Assembly (NCBI RefSeq): GCF_000003815.2 | Contig: NC_049991.1 | Location: 6,966,087 to 7,030,086, forward strand | Length of the DNA: 64,000 nucleotides | Origin: Branchiostoma floridae | Lineage: Eukaryota; Chordata; Leptocardii; Amphioxiformes; Branchiostomatidae | Direction: 5' to 3' | Shown: in pieces, positions 23,251 through 38,856 of the stretch | Position numbering within the stretch: position 1 is the first letter of the stretch | How the letters are laid out: every line of letters begins with the position of its first letter | Program-made: the position numbers and the translations under genes | Notes under the pieces: generated by a model | Database searches by the model: none | Seen by the model: only the letters and a program-made list of their open reading frames with translations | Told to the model about the DNA's origin: nothing

Positions 23251-23819
23251 CAAATTAAATATACAAGCCAAAAACATACCTCCAGTTTTCCTCGAGGTAC
23301 ACTTTATATTACTGTGTAATTGTTTTATTGTATTTGTTTACGGGGAGGTGTTACATGCCACTCTAATATAGTTCGGGTTCAAAATAGTACGACGACAAAC
23401 CTAAACGTTATTGAGAAAGAAACCGTGCTTAGCGTATACAGGCAGTTATAAGAAGATTTATGTTCAGTATAAGTTATCTAGGAGTCGTTGTAGCTCGCTT
23501 GTATTATACTTGGCTTTATAAATGCGCAACGTTCTCAAAACATTGCCAGTGAAGCGGTTACATAGCAAACACCCGTACCCGATAACCTTTCACCTGGTAT
23601 ATAGTGCACGAAAAGTCAGGCCAAGAGGAAGTGAGACAAAAAAATACACTGACAAGTAAGCGCTTTTTGTTGTTTTCCTTGTTGAGAAATGTATACATTT
23701 TAGTGTCGTGTTTGAAATATTTCTCCACCAGTATGGAAGAATGCTATGTTTACTTCTCGTTCAGATTAGGTTCGAACTAAAAGAAGTGCGTCTTCCTTCT
23801 ACCACAGGGGGGACTCGGC

Positions 23820-23827
23820 TATATATA
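23820..23827 (+). promoter_or_regulatory. TATA box of the VWA-domain gene
   Basis: TATATATA, about 30 bases before a likely start near 23,850. A short untranslated exon then ends at 23,880 with donor AAAGAG|GTAGGT. Confidence 0.6.
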
Positions 23828-24310
23828 CGCCATCTTAGTACTTTCATTTTCGACGGATTTTAACCACAGCCAATAAAGAGGTAGGTGCGGTGTGTTTACA
23901 TCGAATTATTCATTGTGTGTAATTTACCACTTGTTTGGAGCCATATTGCGGAAGCATTGTCTATGAAACACATGGAAAACAGGCCTAGGAATTATTGTTG
24001 ACAAAGCTAAGGGACCGAGACACCAGGTAATGGCTGCATGCGCTCATGAAACATCCCTTAAGCGCTGGACTGCAAAGTACTTCCGGTCATCCCTAATGAG
24101 CTGAACCCTCCTTACGAGAAAAATTCGGAATCAAGAACAGTCATTTTTTTTTTTACAATAACAACTCAAACATTTATAAGACACATGGGGGCTGAGCCAC
24201 GTTCGTCGCACGATCGTTACCTACATAGCTAGAGGCACTCAACTCCGGTCTCCGTCAAGTTGAAAGAGGGGTCTTAAATTTGCCTTTTTTATTCGCGATA
24301 TTTATTACAG

Positions 24311-27300
24311 ATGCCGTTAGACACAGTCCTGTGCCTGGACACGTCCGGCTCCATGGCCGGGAAGGGTATGTTAGAACTCCGCAAAGCGGTGCGACAGTTC
24401 CTGGCCGGGGTGCAGCAGACCGCAATTCAGACGGGGCTGAAGGAAAACGTGGCCGTGGTGGAGTTTGGCGGGGGGGTCAGGATAGTGCAGCACCTGACGA
24501 ACGACTACAGACGTGTACAAAGGGCCGTTGGTAAGTAGTAGTACCGTTAATATGAATTCAAAAACCATCATGACCAAAGCATAACCGTTGCTGTGAGCCG
24601 CAAAACCACACGGCCAAGGTCCATACCAGATTTCATAAAGATCAGATCACTACTCTTGACGGTTCCTAGAAATACAGTATCACACAATGGTATATGTATA
24701 CATTCAAGCTGAAGAAATCAAACGGAAGCAAAGTTATTTAAATATCGTCCAAAAGCCTCAATCAATGTATATCGGAGGATACGAAATCATCATTTTTAAT
24801 TTTGTCAAAGGAAAAGTCCAGTTTTCATATTTTATCATATAAGTACATTCAAATAGCAGGCAAAGTTGCATATCTTAAAGTGTATATTAAAGTTAAGCTA
24901 GTGTGAAACATGTAGAAAATTACAAAAAACAAGGCAGAGACACTGATAAAATTGTATTCAAACTTCACTAGATAATCTGAAACCCGGTGGAACAACCCCA
25001 ATGTTTGAAGGTTTGATGGAGGCACTGAAGGAACTGTGTCAAAATGGTAAGTACTGAAAATTGTTTTATAAGAGACCAAGCCTCCTGTTGCTGTCTGAAA
25101 TCTGTACATTATGCTGCGCTGCATGTCTGGTATAAACAAGTTTCAAACTGTACATAGAGTTATCGAATGTCGCTGACATATCAAACAAACTTTGAACTCG
25201 TCTCAGCAGTGTTACTATCCTTGAACGCAAAGGACATAAAGCGCAAAAGGAATAAAGGGCGATAAAGTTTGAACATATGAATTAAGTTGCAATCCTGCTT
25301 CACTGGTGCTTCCCTGTCTAAAACGCGCTAGATCACTCAGGATGTGATACAGTACTCTTGTGTTGTCAATCATGGTTATTATTGACAGGACCGCAAGCGG
25401 ATAATACTTACGTCCATGTTCCCATATTGTGTTGGTGCGTGCGAATTTGCGAGGCCTGATGTTTTGTGGTGTAATGATGGATGCATACTTCGTAATTTTG
25501 GGGATCGATACCCATTGTATTCCACGCAACCGTTGAACCTAGAACTCAGTCGATTATGTGACGGTTCCATGGGTCATGACTCATATGGCTGACAAACTCC
25601 CCTAACGTATTATTGACTCTATTTGTCCAATATCTATAGCTACAATAATTGACCAGTGATCCGCGTAGCCTGGTAGCCAAGGTTAATATGTAGTTCCGTG
25701 TACGACAAAATAGTGCATATTGTCATTATGTATATTCACATTTTCCCATTATTTGTGTATGAAGAAAGAAAATGGATTCAAAGAACTGCTTTAAGCCGCT
25801 AAGTCGAAGTAAGAAAATTTACACGAGTAAAGCAATAAGGTGATAAATATTAGATGTAAAACGTATACGTAACTAAGACATAAAGACAAACATCAAAGGG
25901 AAGCAGTATTACAAGTAGTCCTGTTTAGATAGTACATACAATATGATATCCATATCATCATTAGGTGGGGTGTTGGTATTGCCAGGCGGGATTAGGATGA
26001 CGCCTCGGGTGATCTTGATGACCGACGGAAAACCTGACGTAAGCAAGAGGTTGTTTTCACTCATATGACAAATATTGTCCGCCATCTTGGATGGTTAAAT
26101 CTAGAAGGCAAATATTACGTAATTACAGTCGCAAAATTCTGACACATGCAAATGTGTACTTTTTTTTAGCTATGACTTTCTTGTTTAACTAGCATAACAG
26201 TAGTAAACTGCTGGCAGAGAAACAAATTTAGTGTACTGCTTGCAAAATGGTCTGTAAATAAATGATTTTGTTCATGTCTGAGGCATAGCTAATGCAAATG
26301 ATAAATGGTATCTTGCGCTATTATATTGAACGTGGCAGCATGGACCGTTGCAGTACTGAATCGTTTCCATTCCTAAACACCTAAATACAATGACATTTAC
26401 ACACCGTGTATTAGTACCCTAATCGTACGCAATAATTGTAAACTTTTGCAAACGGGCAGACTTGATGTATGTAACTTCCATTACATTTTTGTCAGTGACT
26501 GGAGGGCGACGTACTCTCATTGTAATTTGGTTCAGGATTCAGCGGGATTTCCCACAAAACGAGGATTAATTGACTTATTTCTGCTTACACATGAACTTAT
26601 CTTTTCATGTTTTTTTTTTTTTTGTTCTGACAGAACCAGGAAAGGGTCATACTGGCGGCAGCAGCTTTCAGTCGGGAAGGGTACAGGGAGGTTGGACTCC
26701 CCTACCCCGTCCCTATTGCCTGTGTCGGCTGTGGGTCTGGAGTGGACGTGGTTAGAAGGCCTTATATGATAAAAGATGTATCTGTAAAAGGAAGTTTCAA
26801 AAATGATCGTTACTAAGCCTTATACCTTAACTGCTTCTCGCTATAAAAGTTTGTCTTTTTGCAAAACTTTCTATCCACCAATGGACAAATTCCAAACACT
26901 CACTTTACAAAGGGATATATTCTTATGAAGGATGAATTTTGGTACACAATATTTAAAGGCAACTCAATCTGTATAACTGGATACGATTCAGAGTACTTCC
27001 GACCTTTTTTTTTTACTTTGACATGTTCAACTGAAAGAAAAACTGTTTTTTTAGTAGATGTGCTTGTATTGAATTGCTATTCTAACAACGCTGAAGAAAA
27101 TTGATGGATATACACTCTAAACGTTCGGAACCGTAAAGCTCCAAATCTAATATATTTGTAAAGATTGATTTGTCTTCAAACTAGGGGAGATACATGTATG
27201 GTATCTTTTAAGGTTACTATTAAGTCCCTCTCGAAGATGCCATGGTTTAAATGAAGTTATGGCTTTTATTCCGTCATTTATTTTACCTTGTGTACCAGGC

Positions 27301-30300
27301 CCTTCTGGCTGCCATTGCTGCTGCCACCAACGGTATGTTCGCCATCGGAGATGTCAGTGAACTGTCTGCGTTTTTCCTCAAGCAGGTAAATGATGAACAT
27401 ATTAATCTAATCGAACAAACGAATTAAGAAACGTAGCTTTAGAAAAATGATGCAACAAAAAGACGTTTTAAGAATTTTACAGTGAAGTGAATAGATAAAA
27501 AGATACTCGTATCTTTCTGGATTCAAGTGGGTATAACATCATGACATGTAAGATATAAAATTAAAAAAAAAATGTTTCCATATGTTTTTCCTTTCTGCAG
27601 GTCCTGCTGATTCGATTTGCATTGCAGTTTGCCAATGGTAAGAACAGTAATTGGCCATGGAGGAACACATTTACAACTTCTTTCTTTGGATAACAAAGTA
27701 GTCTTACCAAGCCGAAAATCCGGTGGTCGTCTCACCTTCCTTATTGCATTTCTGACTAGTTCTACTTCGCAATGCAGCTAGGTGTCGCTGTTGCAATATG
27801 AAGATTGCTGTCCAGGACTGTGTTTACGCAAGGAAAATTGCTGGACATACGACAAAAGCAAACGACGAGGTCATGCGGTCGCACGGCGCCTTTCGTTGAT
27901 TTGTATAAATCCGCCCGCGGTTTCGTAAAGTGGACGTTCTTTTTTCCCGTCATGTCATATGCCTATCGCGGAGGTCGAGTACAACACCGCGGGCCGATTT
28001 ACACGCAGTAACGGAAGTCGTCGTACGACCGCTGACACACGACCTCATCGTACGTCCGGCAATACGTAGGTCAAGCGTAAGAGATGTATTGGGTTGTTAT
28101 TTATTATCACAACATTTAGTCGATTTGTATAGAGTAATAACATATTCCTCTGTTTCGAGCAGACATGAACAAGTTGCGCAACTTGATTCTTTTGAGGCAA
28201 TTTTTGGCCCAAATGGGAGAAAATGTCAGCGAGGAAGAAGCGGTAAGGGAACCTCTTTATAAAAGGAACATATTCGGTCTTCAAACGTATAGTGTGTTAC
28301 ATGGTGTAAACTAAATTATAATGAAGGTGAATAATAATAATAATAACCTTTATTGCAAATTCATGCCCGAGGGCTAATTGCATACAGGGTAAGGTAGTAG
28401 TGGTATACATAAACATACTTAACAAAGAAGGGAAATGATATTCATAGATAAATAAAAAGGGGATAACGTCTAAACCAAATCAATTTCTACTTAAGCTAAT
28501 TGATGGGTTTGACTTCTTTTCCGCATGCAGTAGAAGATGAATTGTCCAACATTTTCATATATAAAAGGGGTTGGACGACTTAAGCAAGAAGATGGATTTT
28601 TGTTCGTCGGTAAGATTATAAAAGCTTGGGAAATTTTTGTAGATTTCAAGGAAAAGTTTGATTCTTTCGGAACTGTAATGTGAACATTGACAAATGAAAT
28701 GCATCTTCCACTGCTTTCTAAAAAACTCAAGATCTCTAAAATATGTTATTCACGTGAACAATACGATAACTAATTTCGAATATTATGCACATTCATGTCT
28801 GTCAATATGTACATGGCTGTCCTATTCAATTTCGTAAAATAACGAGACACACACTTATCCCAAATGTAGATGGCTTCTTTCAGCATTGTAGACGTTTCCC
28901 AGTTTTCATCTATTTAGATGGAGCGTTACTGATTAATTCACATAATGAATATGCAGATCGCCTTGAGGACCCTCCTGCTCGCAATGATTGTCGTTGCTGC
29001 GGACGACGATTCTGATGACCACAGGCCGGCTCTACGTGCTATAACAGCTCAACCTTCAGTAAGATATATTTGCATTAACAAAAACTACAGAGTTTTCTAG
29101 TTAAGGTGTCTAGGTTACATGAACGTCATGTTACTTCAGGCTTGAGTGCGTTGTCGTTTTACTATTGTTTTGACCCATGTTCACGACTGTTGTAAACTCA
29201 CAATTCAAGGTGTTTTTTTTACTTAGTAACGAATCTTGTTCTTCCTTATGATTTGTAGGTAGAACATTTACACTAGGCACCATAGTATCTGTATACCTTT
29301 TATATATGCAATATTTTAACTGTCCACTGTACAATATATAAACGCAGGCTTCATCCCATGTCGTCTACACGGAGTCAACAGCACTCGTTAATGGGTAAAT
29401 TGTGTTTCATATTTTAAGATATGATGACCTAGTCATACTTTTCAATGCTTGCCTTTATCACCATATAAAAATGATAATTGGCGTATAACAAAATCAAAAA
29501 AGAAAGAAAACTAGACAAGAGGGACAAGAGGTTTTTCATTGTTTTGGTTTTTTCAAAGAACATACAAGAGAAGATAGAAGGAAAGAAAAAAAGGGATGTG
29601 TTAAGCTACCCATGACAATGATAAAAGAAACCTAATGTATATCTTTAAGTTTATGGGATATCAATTAATTATTGACTTGTGGTGTACCTAACTCGATCCA
29701 TGATAAGGTTTTGATTATTTTTTTTACCTTCAAGTAACAACGACAGAGAAGTCAACCACTGCGTGCATTGCTGCATTTCGATGTTTTGCCCGTGTTGGAT
29801 CTGTGTCTGGTGTTACGTGGTAGGTATAGAAAACTGCCAAAGCAAGAACCTCAGCTAAGCTGTGGCACGATGGCCACCTATAGCTGCGACCGAGCGTTCA
29901 ACGAATCTCATTAATTTGATAACAACGAGTCTTTGTGCGCTTTCTTGCCAATTAATGGTGCACTCTCACTGCACTTGCGGCACTACGGGGTTCGAAAGAT
30001 ACTCAACGAATTTCAGAGATAAAGAACAAATTTTCTTACTTTTTGTGTATTTTGTCATACTTTTGCGTATTACGAAAAATCTAAATCATAAAAAAAATCG
30101 GAGAAAATAACAAAACAGTGACGCAGTGAAAGAACCCCGCAGTGACGCAAGCTTTACGTCGTTCTCGTATGTCACTTAAGTCGAGATTTAATCGAGATTA
30201 AAACGCGTTGGAACGGAACATAAACACGATCTGTACGGTACTTGTGTTTTAATATTTCCATTATAACGTCGAGCGTCGACGATGCCAACGTGTCGCACTC

Positions 30301-30626
30301 CAGCGAGATACCGGTACCGCCTTAAAATAAAGACCTGGCAACAATTAACCCCATAACATATAATAAGTTCATGAAATTATTGGTGACTATTCAAGGTTTC
30401 CTAGGTTATGTAATAATGTATCCTTACTTTCTCTTTACCGGTGTTTCAACAACCTACTTTTTATTATCAATGTAAAGTAAACTTGTCCTATCTTGACGTG
30501 ATTATCCCAAGTCACAACAAAATACGTTTACTTTGCAGTTTGCGCTGACAGTACAACCTGCTGAGCAATAATATGAATAATTAGCAAAGTTTATTATTTA
30601 TTTTCCAGTGCTGCAAGGAAGACTGA
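24311..30626 (+). CDS. von Willebrand factor A domain protein with cysteine-rich tail
   Basis: Eleven coding exons: 24311-24530, 24972-25046, 25965-26038, 26634-26747, 27299-27385, 27601-27637, 28163-28242, 28957-29058, 29348-29394, 29735-29819 and 30609-30626 (stop TGA). All phases agree: 312 aa. The ATG is the first codon after an acceptor; an untranslated TATA-driven exon lies upstream. The VWA fold fills about residues 4-190 with a complete metal-binding MIDAS site: DTSGS (Asp10, Ser12, Ser14), GGTTP (Thr81) and MTDG (Asp119). No signal peptide is seen, so it is probably cytosolic. The remainder has a helical stretch, an acidic patch (ADDDSDD) and a final run very rich in Cys (CVHCCISMFCPCWICVWCYV), which could be palmitoylated or bind metal. 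The weakest call is the donor of exon 4 (GTGGTT). I do not recognise a named orthologue. Confidence 0.85.
27837..28075. mobile_element. Imperfect foldback (inverted-repeat) element in the VWA gene
   Basis: The left arm (GCTGGACATACGACAAAAGC ... ACGAGGTCATGCGGTCG ... AAATCCGCCCGCGG) is matched in reverse complement by the right arm (GCTTGACCTACG ... CGATGAGGTCGTGTG ... AAATCGGCCCGCGG). It is GC-rich against an AT-rich intron. No target duplication was identified. Confidence 0.5.
28322..28740 (-). mobile_element. Probable 3' fragment of a LINE with (TTA)n tail, minus strand
   Basis: On the minus strand the sequence ends GAATTTGCAATAAAGG followed by a TTATTATT microsatellite, the arrangement of CR1/L2-type LINE 3' ends. 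The body upstream is AT-rich with no intact domain. It lies between coding exons 7 and 8 of the VWA gene. Confidence 0.45.
29956..30321. mobile_element. TTAA-flanked MITE, copy 2 (366 bp)
   Basis: TTAA at 29952-29955 and 30322-30325 flank the element. The left part (CTCACTGCACTTGCGGCAC, CGAATTTCAGAGATAAAGAAC) is the reverse complement of the right part of copy 1 at 11,348-11,593. It sits in the last intron of the VWA gene. Confidence 0.65.
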
Positions 30627-31679
30627 AGAAACCAAGGGACAGACAGATATAGCCAGTATTTTTGCCAACCTTTACTGTGCACGAGACTGTCCATTGTTTA
30701 CAACAGAACACACATAAAGAAAGATTTTCTATATGTGCAAATATGACTATACTTGCCTATAGCCTTACGAGGTATCACCACATCAATACCCTTTCACATG
30801 TAGTTGTACAAAGTCAAACTTAGTGTGAGCACTTCTAACCGATAGCAGCTATGACATTTTCTTGGTCCCTTAAATAGTTTTTCCATTGACACAAGCATTA
30901 CGAGCTATGCCTATAGTGACCACTTGTACACATTTATGGGTCCCATGGGTGGACATCTTGGGCAGTTTTGACATGTAGTAACCTAACTTTGCCTGTTATT
31001 GGTTAAAGAGGGCAATCTTTATTCAATGTAAGGAAATACATGGACGCAAAACACCAATAACTCTACTTAGACTTCTACTTTGATAGGCAAGTGCCTTAAA
31101 GACAAGTACATGTACAGCAGGAATTCTAAATTTCAAGTTCTTGACATTTTCATGGCACAATTTGTGAATTATTTCTGGTACAACTTGCTCAATGCTACTT
31201 CATAGCATTATTGTGTCTTAGATGTCTTTTGATTGATGTCTAAGGCTACAGAAAGAAAAAAAATATACTGTCTAGTACTTATGAATTGATGCAATCAGTA
31301 ATTGTTAAAGATTTGCGTAAGTCCAGAAATACTACAATGATGTAAGATAATCTTTTTTTTTCAACCTTTATCGTGATACGAGCGTTAAAAACAAAGTGAA
31401 TGTAAAACTAGTAAAAGGAGAAAAAATTACATCACCAGAACAAATACAAGTTGGGAACTGATTCATAGAAAGTTTGATATGTGTACACACGTGGGTGAAT
31501 GATACTATTAACAAAATATATTTTCCATATCAACAGCATCTGATATAAAATACTTATCTATGTTATAAAGAGTAGCAATACATTTATCCAAAATCTTTTC
31601 TTGGAATGGACTCTTACTCAAGTTATCAATATAAACAATCTCTACTATACAACTGAAATCTATTACATTCTTCTCCTTC
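30627..31679. other. Convergent 3' spacer between the VWA and polyamine oxidase genes
   Basis: AT-rich 3' UTR and spacer. There is no clear AATAAA for the VWA gene (CATAAA near 30,714 is the nearest variant). No ORF with support. Confidence 0.4.
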
Positions 31680-31685
31680 TTTATT
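31680..31685 (-). terminator. Polyadenylation signal AATAAA (minus) of the polyamine oxidase gene
   Basis: TTTATT on +, about 76 bases past the stop codon at 31761. Confidence 0.6.
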
Positions 31686-31760
31686 TTGCATGAATATGTA
31701 TAATAAATTATAGATTCATTACAAAACTGTACATCATGGTTTGCAGTATTTTCTGTTCCA

Positions 31761-35691
<3,931 letters not shown>

Positions 35692-35861
35692 GGCAACTCT
35701 TTTCTGTGGGAACAAAAATGGGTACTAGTAATGAATACTATTTAGTTCTTGAAATGATGATTAATATACACTAGGAACTAACATAAGTTGATTGCTTGAT
35801 ACTCTTACATGTAAACTTTTATCAAAGGGTATGATGATTATTGACTTGACCTCTAGCATGT

Positions 35862-36259
35862 TAGCCTGGTTACCAAACCCCAGCCCGATCTCAAGTATCT
35901 ATCGTGCAGGGGTCTGGGCTGATGGGATAGGAACTCTTCTCAATTTTGCACCTTATAGTGGGCAAAAAACCCCACCAATAGAACAACACAGGATCAGCAG
36001 GAGGTAATTACACCCCTGCCATGATTGGTTAAAGACCCCCAACTGGACTTTTTGAATCCATAACGTAGCTGATTCGCTACTGTGATAGCCTGCTGACCAA
36101 CTGTGGTGTGTTGTAGCTGGCTACCTGTGGTGAGAGTGGTCATCAATCCTAGGTTCTCCTCCCACTGATCAACGGGCCTTCGAGAACCTTTCTACAGCCA
36201 TGTTGCCAGACCCCAACACGAAAGATATATCTTGAGGTTGGGGTATGGAATCCAGGCTA
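35862..36259. mobile_element. 398-bp TIR element with perfect 9-bp target duplication
   Basis: The ends form long inverted repeats of about 55 bases: TAGCCTGGTTACCA...GGGGTCTGG at left and CCAGACCCC...TGGAATCCAGGCTA at right. The 9-base CTAGCATGT precedes it (35853-35861) and follows it (36260-36268). A 9-bp duplication with long TIRs fits the Mutator (MULE) superfamily. It has no coding capacity and lies upstream of the oxidase start codon, probably in its first intron. Confidence 0.85.
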
Positions 36260-36327
36260 CTAGCATGTAGGTTTGAATTAAAGTAAAGTCAAGGTCAAAG
36301 AAATAAAGCAAAATTATTGCTCATAAG

Positions 36328-36957
36328 GTTAGTGCATCCTGTCAACAGCACGGTGCAAAAAATAATTTAGACAGGAAGATCTGAACATCCTGTCAATTTA
36401 AGAGCAAAACACAAGTTTTTGCCCTATGGGAATTTCTATAGTTAATGGCCAGAGGGTGACTGGCTTCGAAGCGGAAAAAATGTGGTGTTGTGCATTGACA
36501 GCGTATCACCTTCTCACGCCGACTTTGAAGGTCTGTTGAGGTCAAATAACTGCAGCCGGCTCACACTAGAATGGCAGTTGCGTAATGGGGCACATTTATA
36601 CACAAACTTCAGAATAAAAACCAGTCTAAAAGTCAACACCTTCAGTACTTGACAACACAGCACAGGTACTCTGTTATCTGGCTGCCTCTCAAATAAAAAT
36701 TCTGCCCAGCCCTTACAACTTTATGTACCCATGCCATAGACCCCAGGGGTCACACATAATAGAACCAAAATTTTTTATTGACAGGAACATCTTGTCAACA
36801 GACTCCTATTGACAGGAAAATCCTGTTGATCGATCATGATAGTGAAAAAAATCTTACTGATATCAATATCAGAACATGCTCTCAGTAGTGACAGAAACAT
36901 TTTTGCCAGGAACATTCCGTGCAAAAAGCCCTAGTAACAGGCATATCCTGTCAATAG
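36328..36957. repeat. Dispersed palindromic motif GACAGGA-NN-ATCCTGTCAA, about five partial copies
   Basis: Variants occur near 36,335, 36,370-36,396, 36,779-36,798, 36,810-36,829 and 36,937-36,954. Several form near-perfect palindromes (for example TTGACAGGAACATCTTGTCAA at 36,778-36,798 is self-complementary apart from its centre). Confidence 0.55.
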
Positions 36958-37167
36958 CATGATATCAAATTCAAAGTAGATGCATGAACTTTATCCGCCC
37001 CCCTCCCCCTCTGGCTAATCAACCAAAAAAAGGCCACAATATCGCTTTAACAGGTGGCTGGTATCAGATTACGTTGTTTACCCATTGCTATGTACACTCC
37101 TTGCACTTGTATCGATCTTCCCAGCCCTGGATTTCAAGTACAGACCATATATTCATCTAATATTTAC

Positions 37168-37250
37168 CTTCTTCTAAAGACATTTCCTAAAGCCCCGCGC
37201 TTTTTGGATTATTCTAATAAATATCACGTGACCAGGAATGAACCAATCGC
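37168..37250 (-). promoter_or_regulatory. Probable promoter and noncoding first exon of the polyamine oxidase gene
   Basis: On the minus strand an inverted CCAAT box (CCAAT at 37243-37247 on +) and an E-box CACGTG (37225-37230) precede a short segment ending in the donor AGAAGAAG|GTAAAT (GT at 37167-37166). The coding exon at 35,691 has its acceptor just upstream of ATG, so a separate first exon is required. Confidence 0.4.
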
Positions 37251-37983
37251 CGTGCCGGATTCCAGTCGTCAATACGACCGGCGTACACAGCCAAGATGTC
37301 GATGTGGAACGACCAAAGGTGACGAATTTTCCGCATTTTTGCAATATTTTTGGGTCAACATGAACCATATTACTACATCACTAACGCCTTGATAATATCT
37401 ATGACCTGTCAGGCGTAAAATTTTCGTCACATTTCGCGAAATTCTGACGGAAATAATGCTAATAATTCGGTGGGTGACTTGACCCACTAAAAAACTGACG
37501 ATAGATACGGACTAATACTCTACAGCAAGTTGCCACATAATGCAACAATTTTGGTCAAAATCAACCACTTTGATACATTTTTGACTACTCATTGATATCT
37601 TTGGTTAGTTTTTCGCAGATTTTGAGGTAAATTTTGCGAAATTCTGACAAAAATTCTGTCAGAAAAATTCGTAAAGTGCGACCTCCCACTCGCCGAGCTC
37701 TCAGATGTTACGATAGCCAAATCGACCGTGCTATCCCCGCAACAACATCCAAAAGTGTGCCAAATATTTTCCCCGCAAACTTTCTCTAAAGGCATTCTAC
37801 CGACAGAAATGCGTTGCGTAGGAATGTTTATATGACTCCAACTGACGGTTAAATGTTTACTTTTTACCACGCTGACAAACAGTTTTAAGTTATAAGCAAA
37901 CTTGAGCACAGGAACTGGGTTTGTCAACCATCTTTTTAGACAGTTTATTTGTTCGGTTGTATCGGTGGCATTTTTACCCCGTC

Positions 37984-38169
37984 ATGGTGTACTTGAAGCT
38001 CGTGTTTGTGTTTGTTATGCTCGCTACTGTAGACCAACACCATCAGACAGTGTGTTCACAGCCAAACAAACGCATGGCTGACCAACAAAAGACCGACTTT
38101 CGAACACAGAAAGGGCCTTTCATAATACCTGAAGTGGCTTTCATGAATGCCACAAATCGTCCAAAATGA
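37984..38169 (+). CDS. Possible small secreted peptide (61 aa)
   Basis: I do not recognise it. The ORF starts MVYLKLVFVFVMLATVDQHH, with a good hydrophobic signal-peptide core, and contains a dibasic NKR followed by MADQQKTDFRTQKGPF and ends NATNRPK. An acceptor-like CATCTTTTTAG (ending 37940) could start the exon. It is divergent from the oxidase promoter at about 37,200. There is no similarity I can name, no clear poly(A) signal, and 61 codons can be open by chance. Confidence 0.3.
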   Translation: MVYLKLVFVFVMLATVDQHHQTVCSQPNKRMADQQKTDFRTQKGPFIIPEVAFMNATNRPK

Positions 38170-38856
38170 TAGATAATATCTGTACTACGCTTTTGAAGGT
38201 GCATAGCTCTGTACAAAAGTGTTTAAGAGTGTGAAACCATCAGAAAAATGTCAGGTTTTGGTATAAAGGAATGTTTTCAGTAATGTGATATAAACTGTTC
38301 TGCTTGCAAACTCGGTTTCGACCAATATTGTCCGGAACAGCGAAGGCTTTACTTGGCAAACAAAATATAAGGTGGTTATCTGGGCCGTGCCTTGGTCACC
38401 AAGGGATATACTATTACTAACTGCTATTTGCACTTATGTATAGGTTACTGTGGACGATAAGGAATTTTCGTGCTACCGTTTTTGTATTGTCTTAATGTTT
38501 GTTGTATTGATTATCGTTAAAATATAGTGTAATATGCATCATGCGTTGCTTGGTGATAAAGTGGAAGCATGTACTTAAGGTACAATGTTCATGGATACCT
38601 GTTAATTGTTCAAATATGTGGTTAATGCTACTAGTATAGTTGTGTGCAGTTTCACCCAGCAACAAAAGTATCCTGTCAATTTCCCGAGACATTGGATTTG
38701 CTATTGCCCTTAATCTTCAATTCTGTGTCAAATGTTATGATTGCATTTACTGTGAGGTTTGAGGTGCAGTTTTATAAGTACTTAGTATTTTGATTAATTC
38801 ATCTGTTATGGATTTTATTACATCGTTGCCATCTGAATTCTGATTTTATTTTCTTT

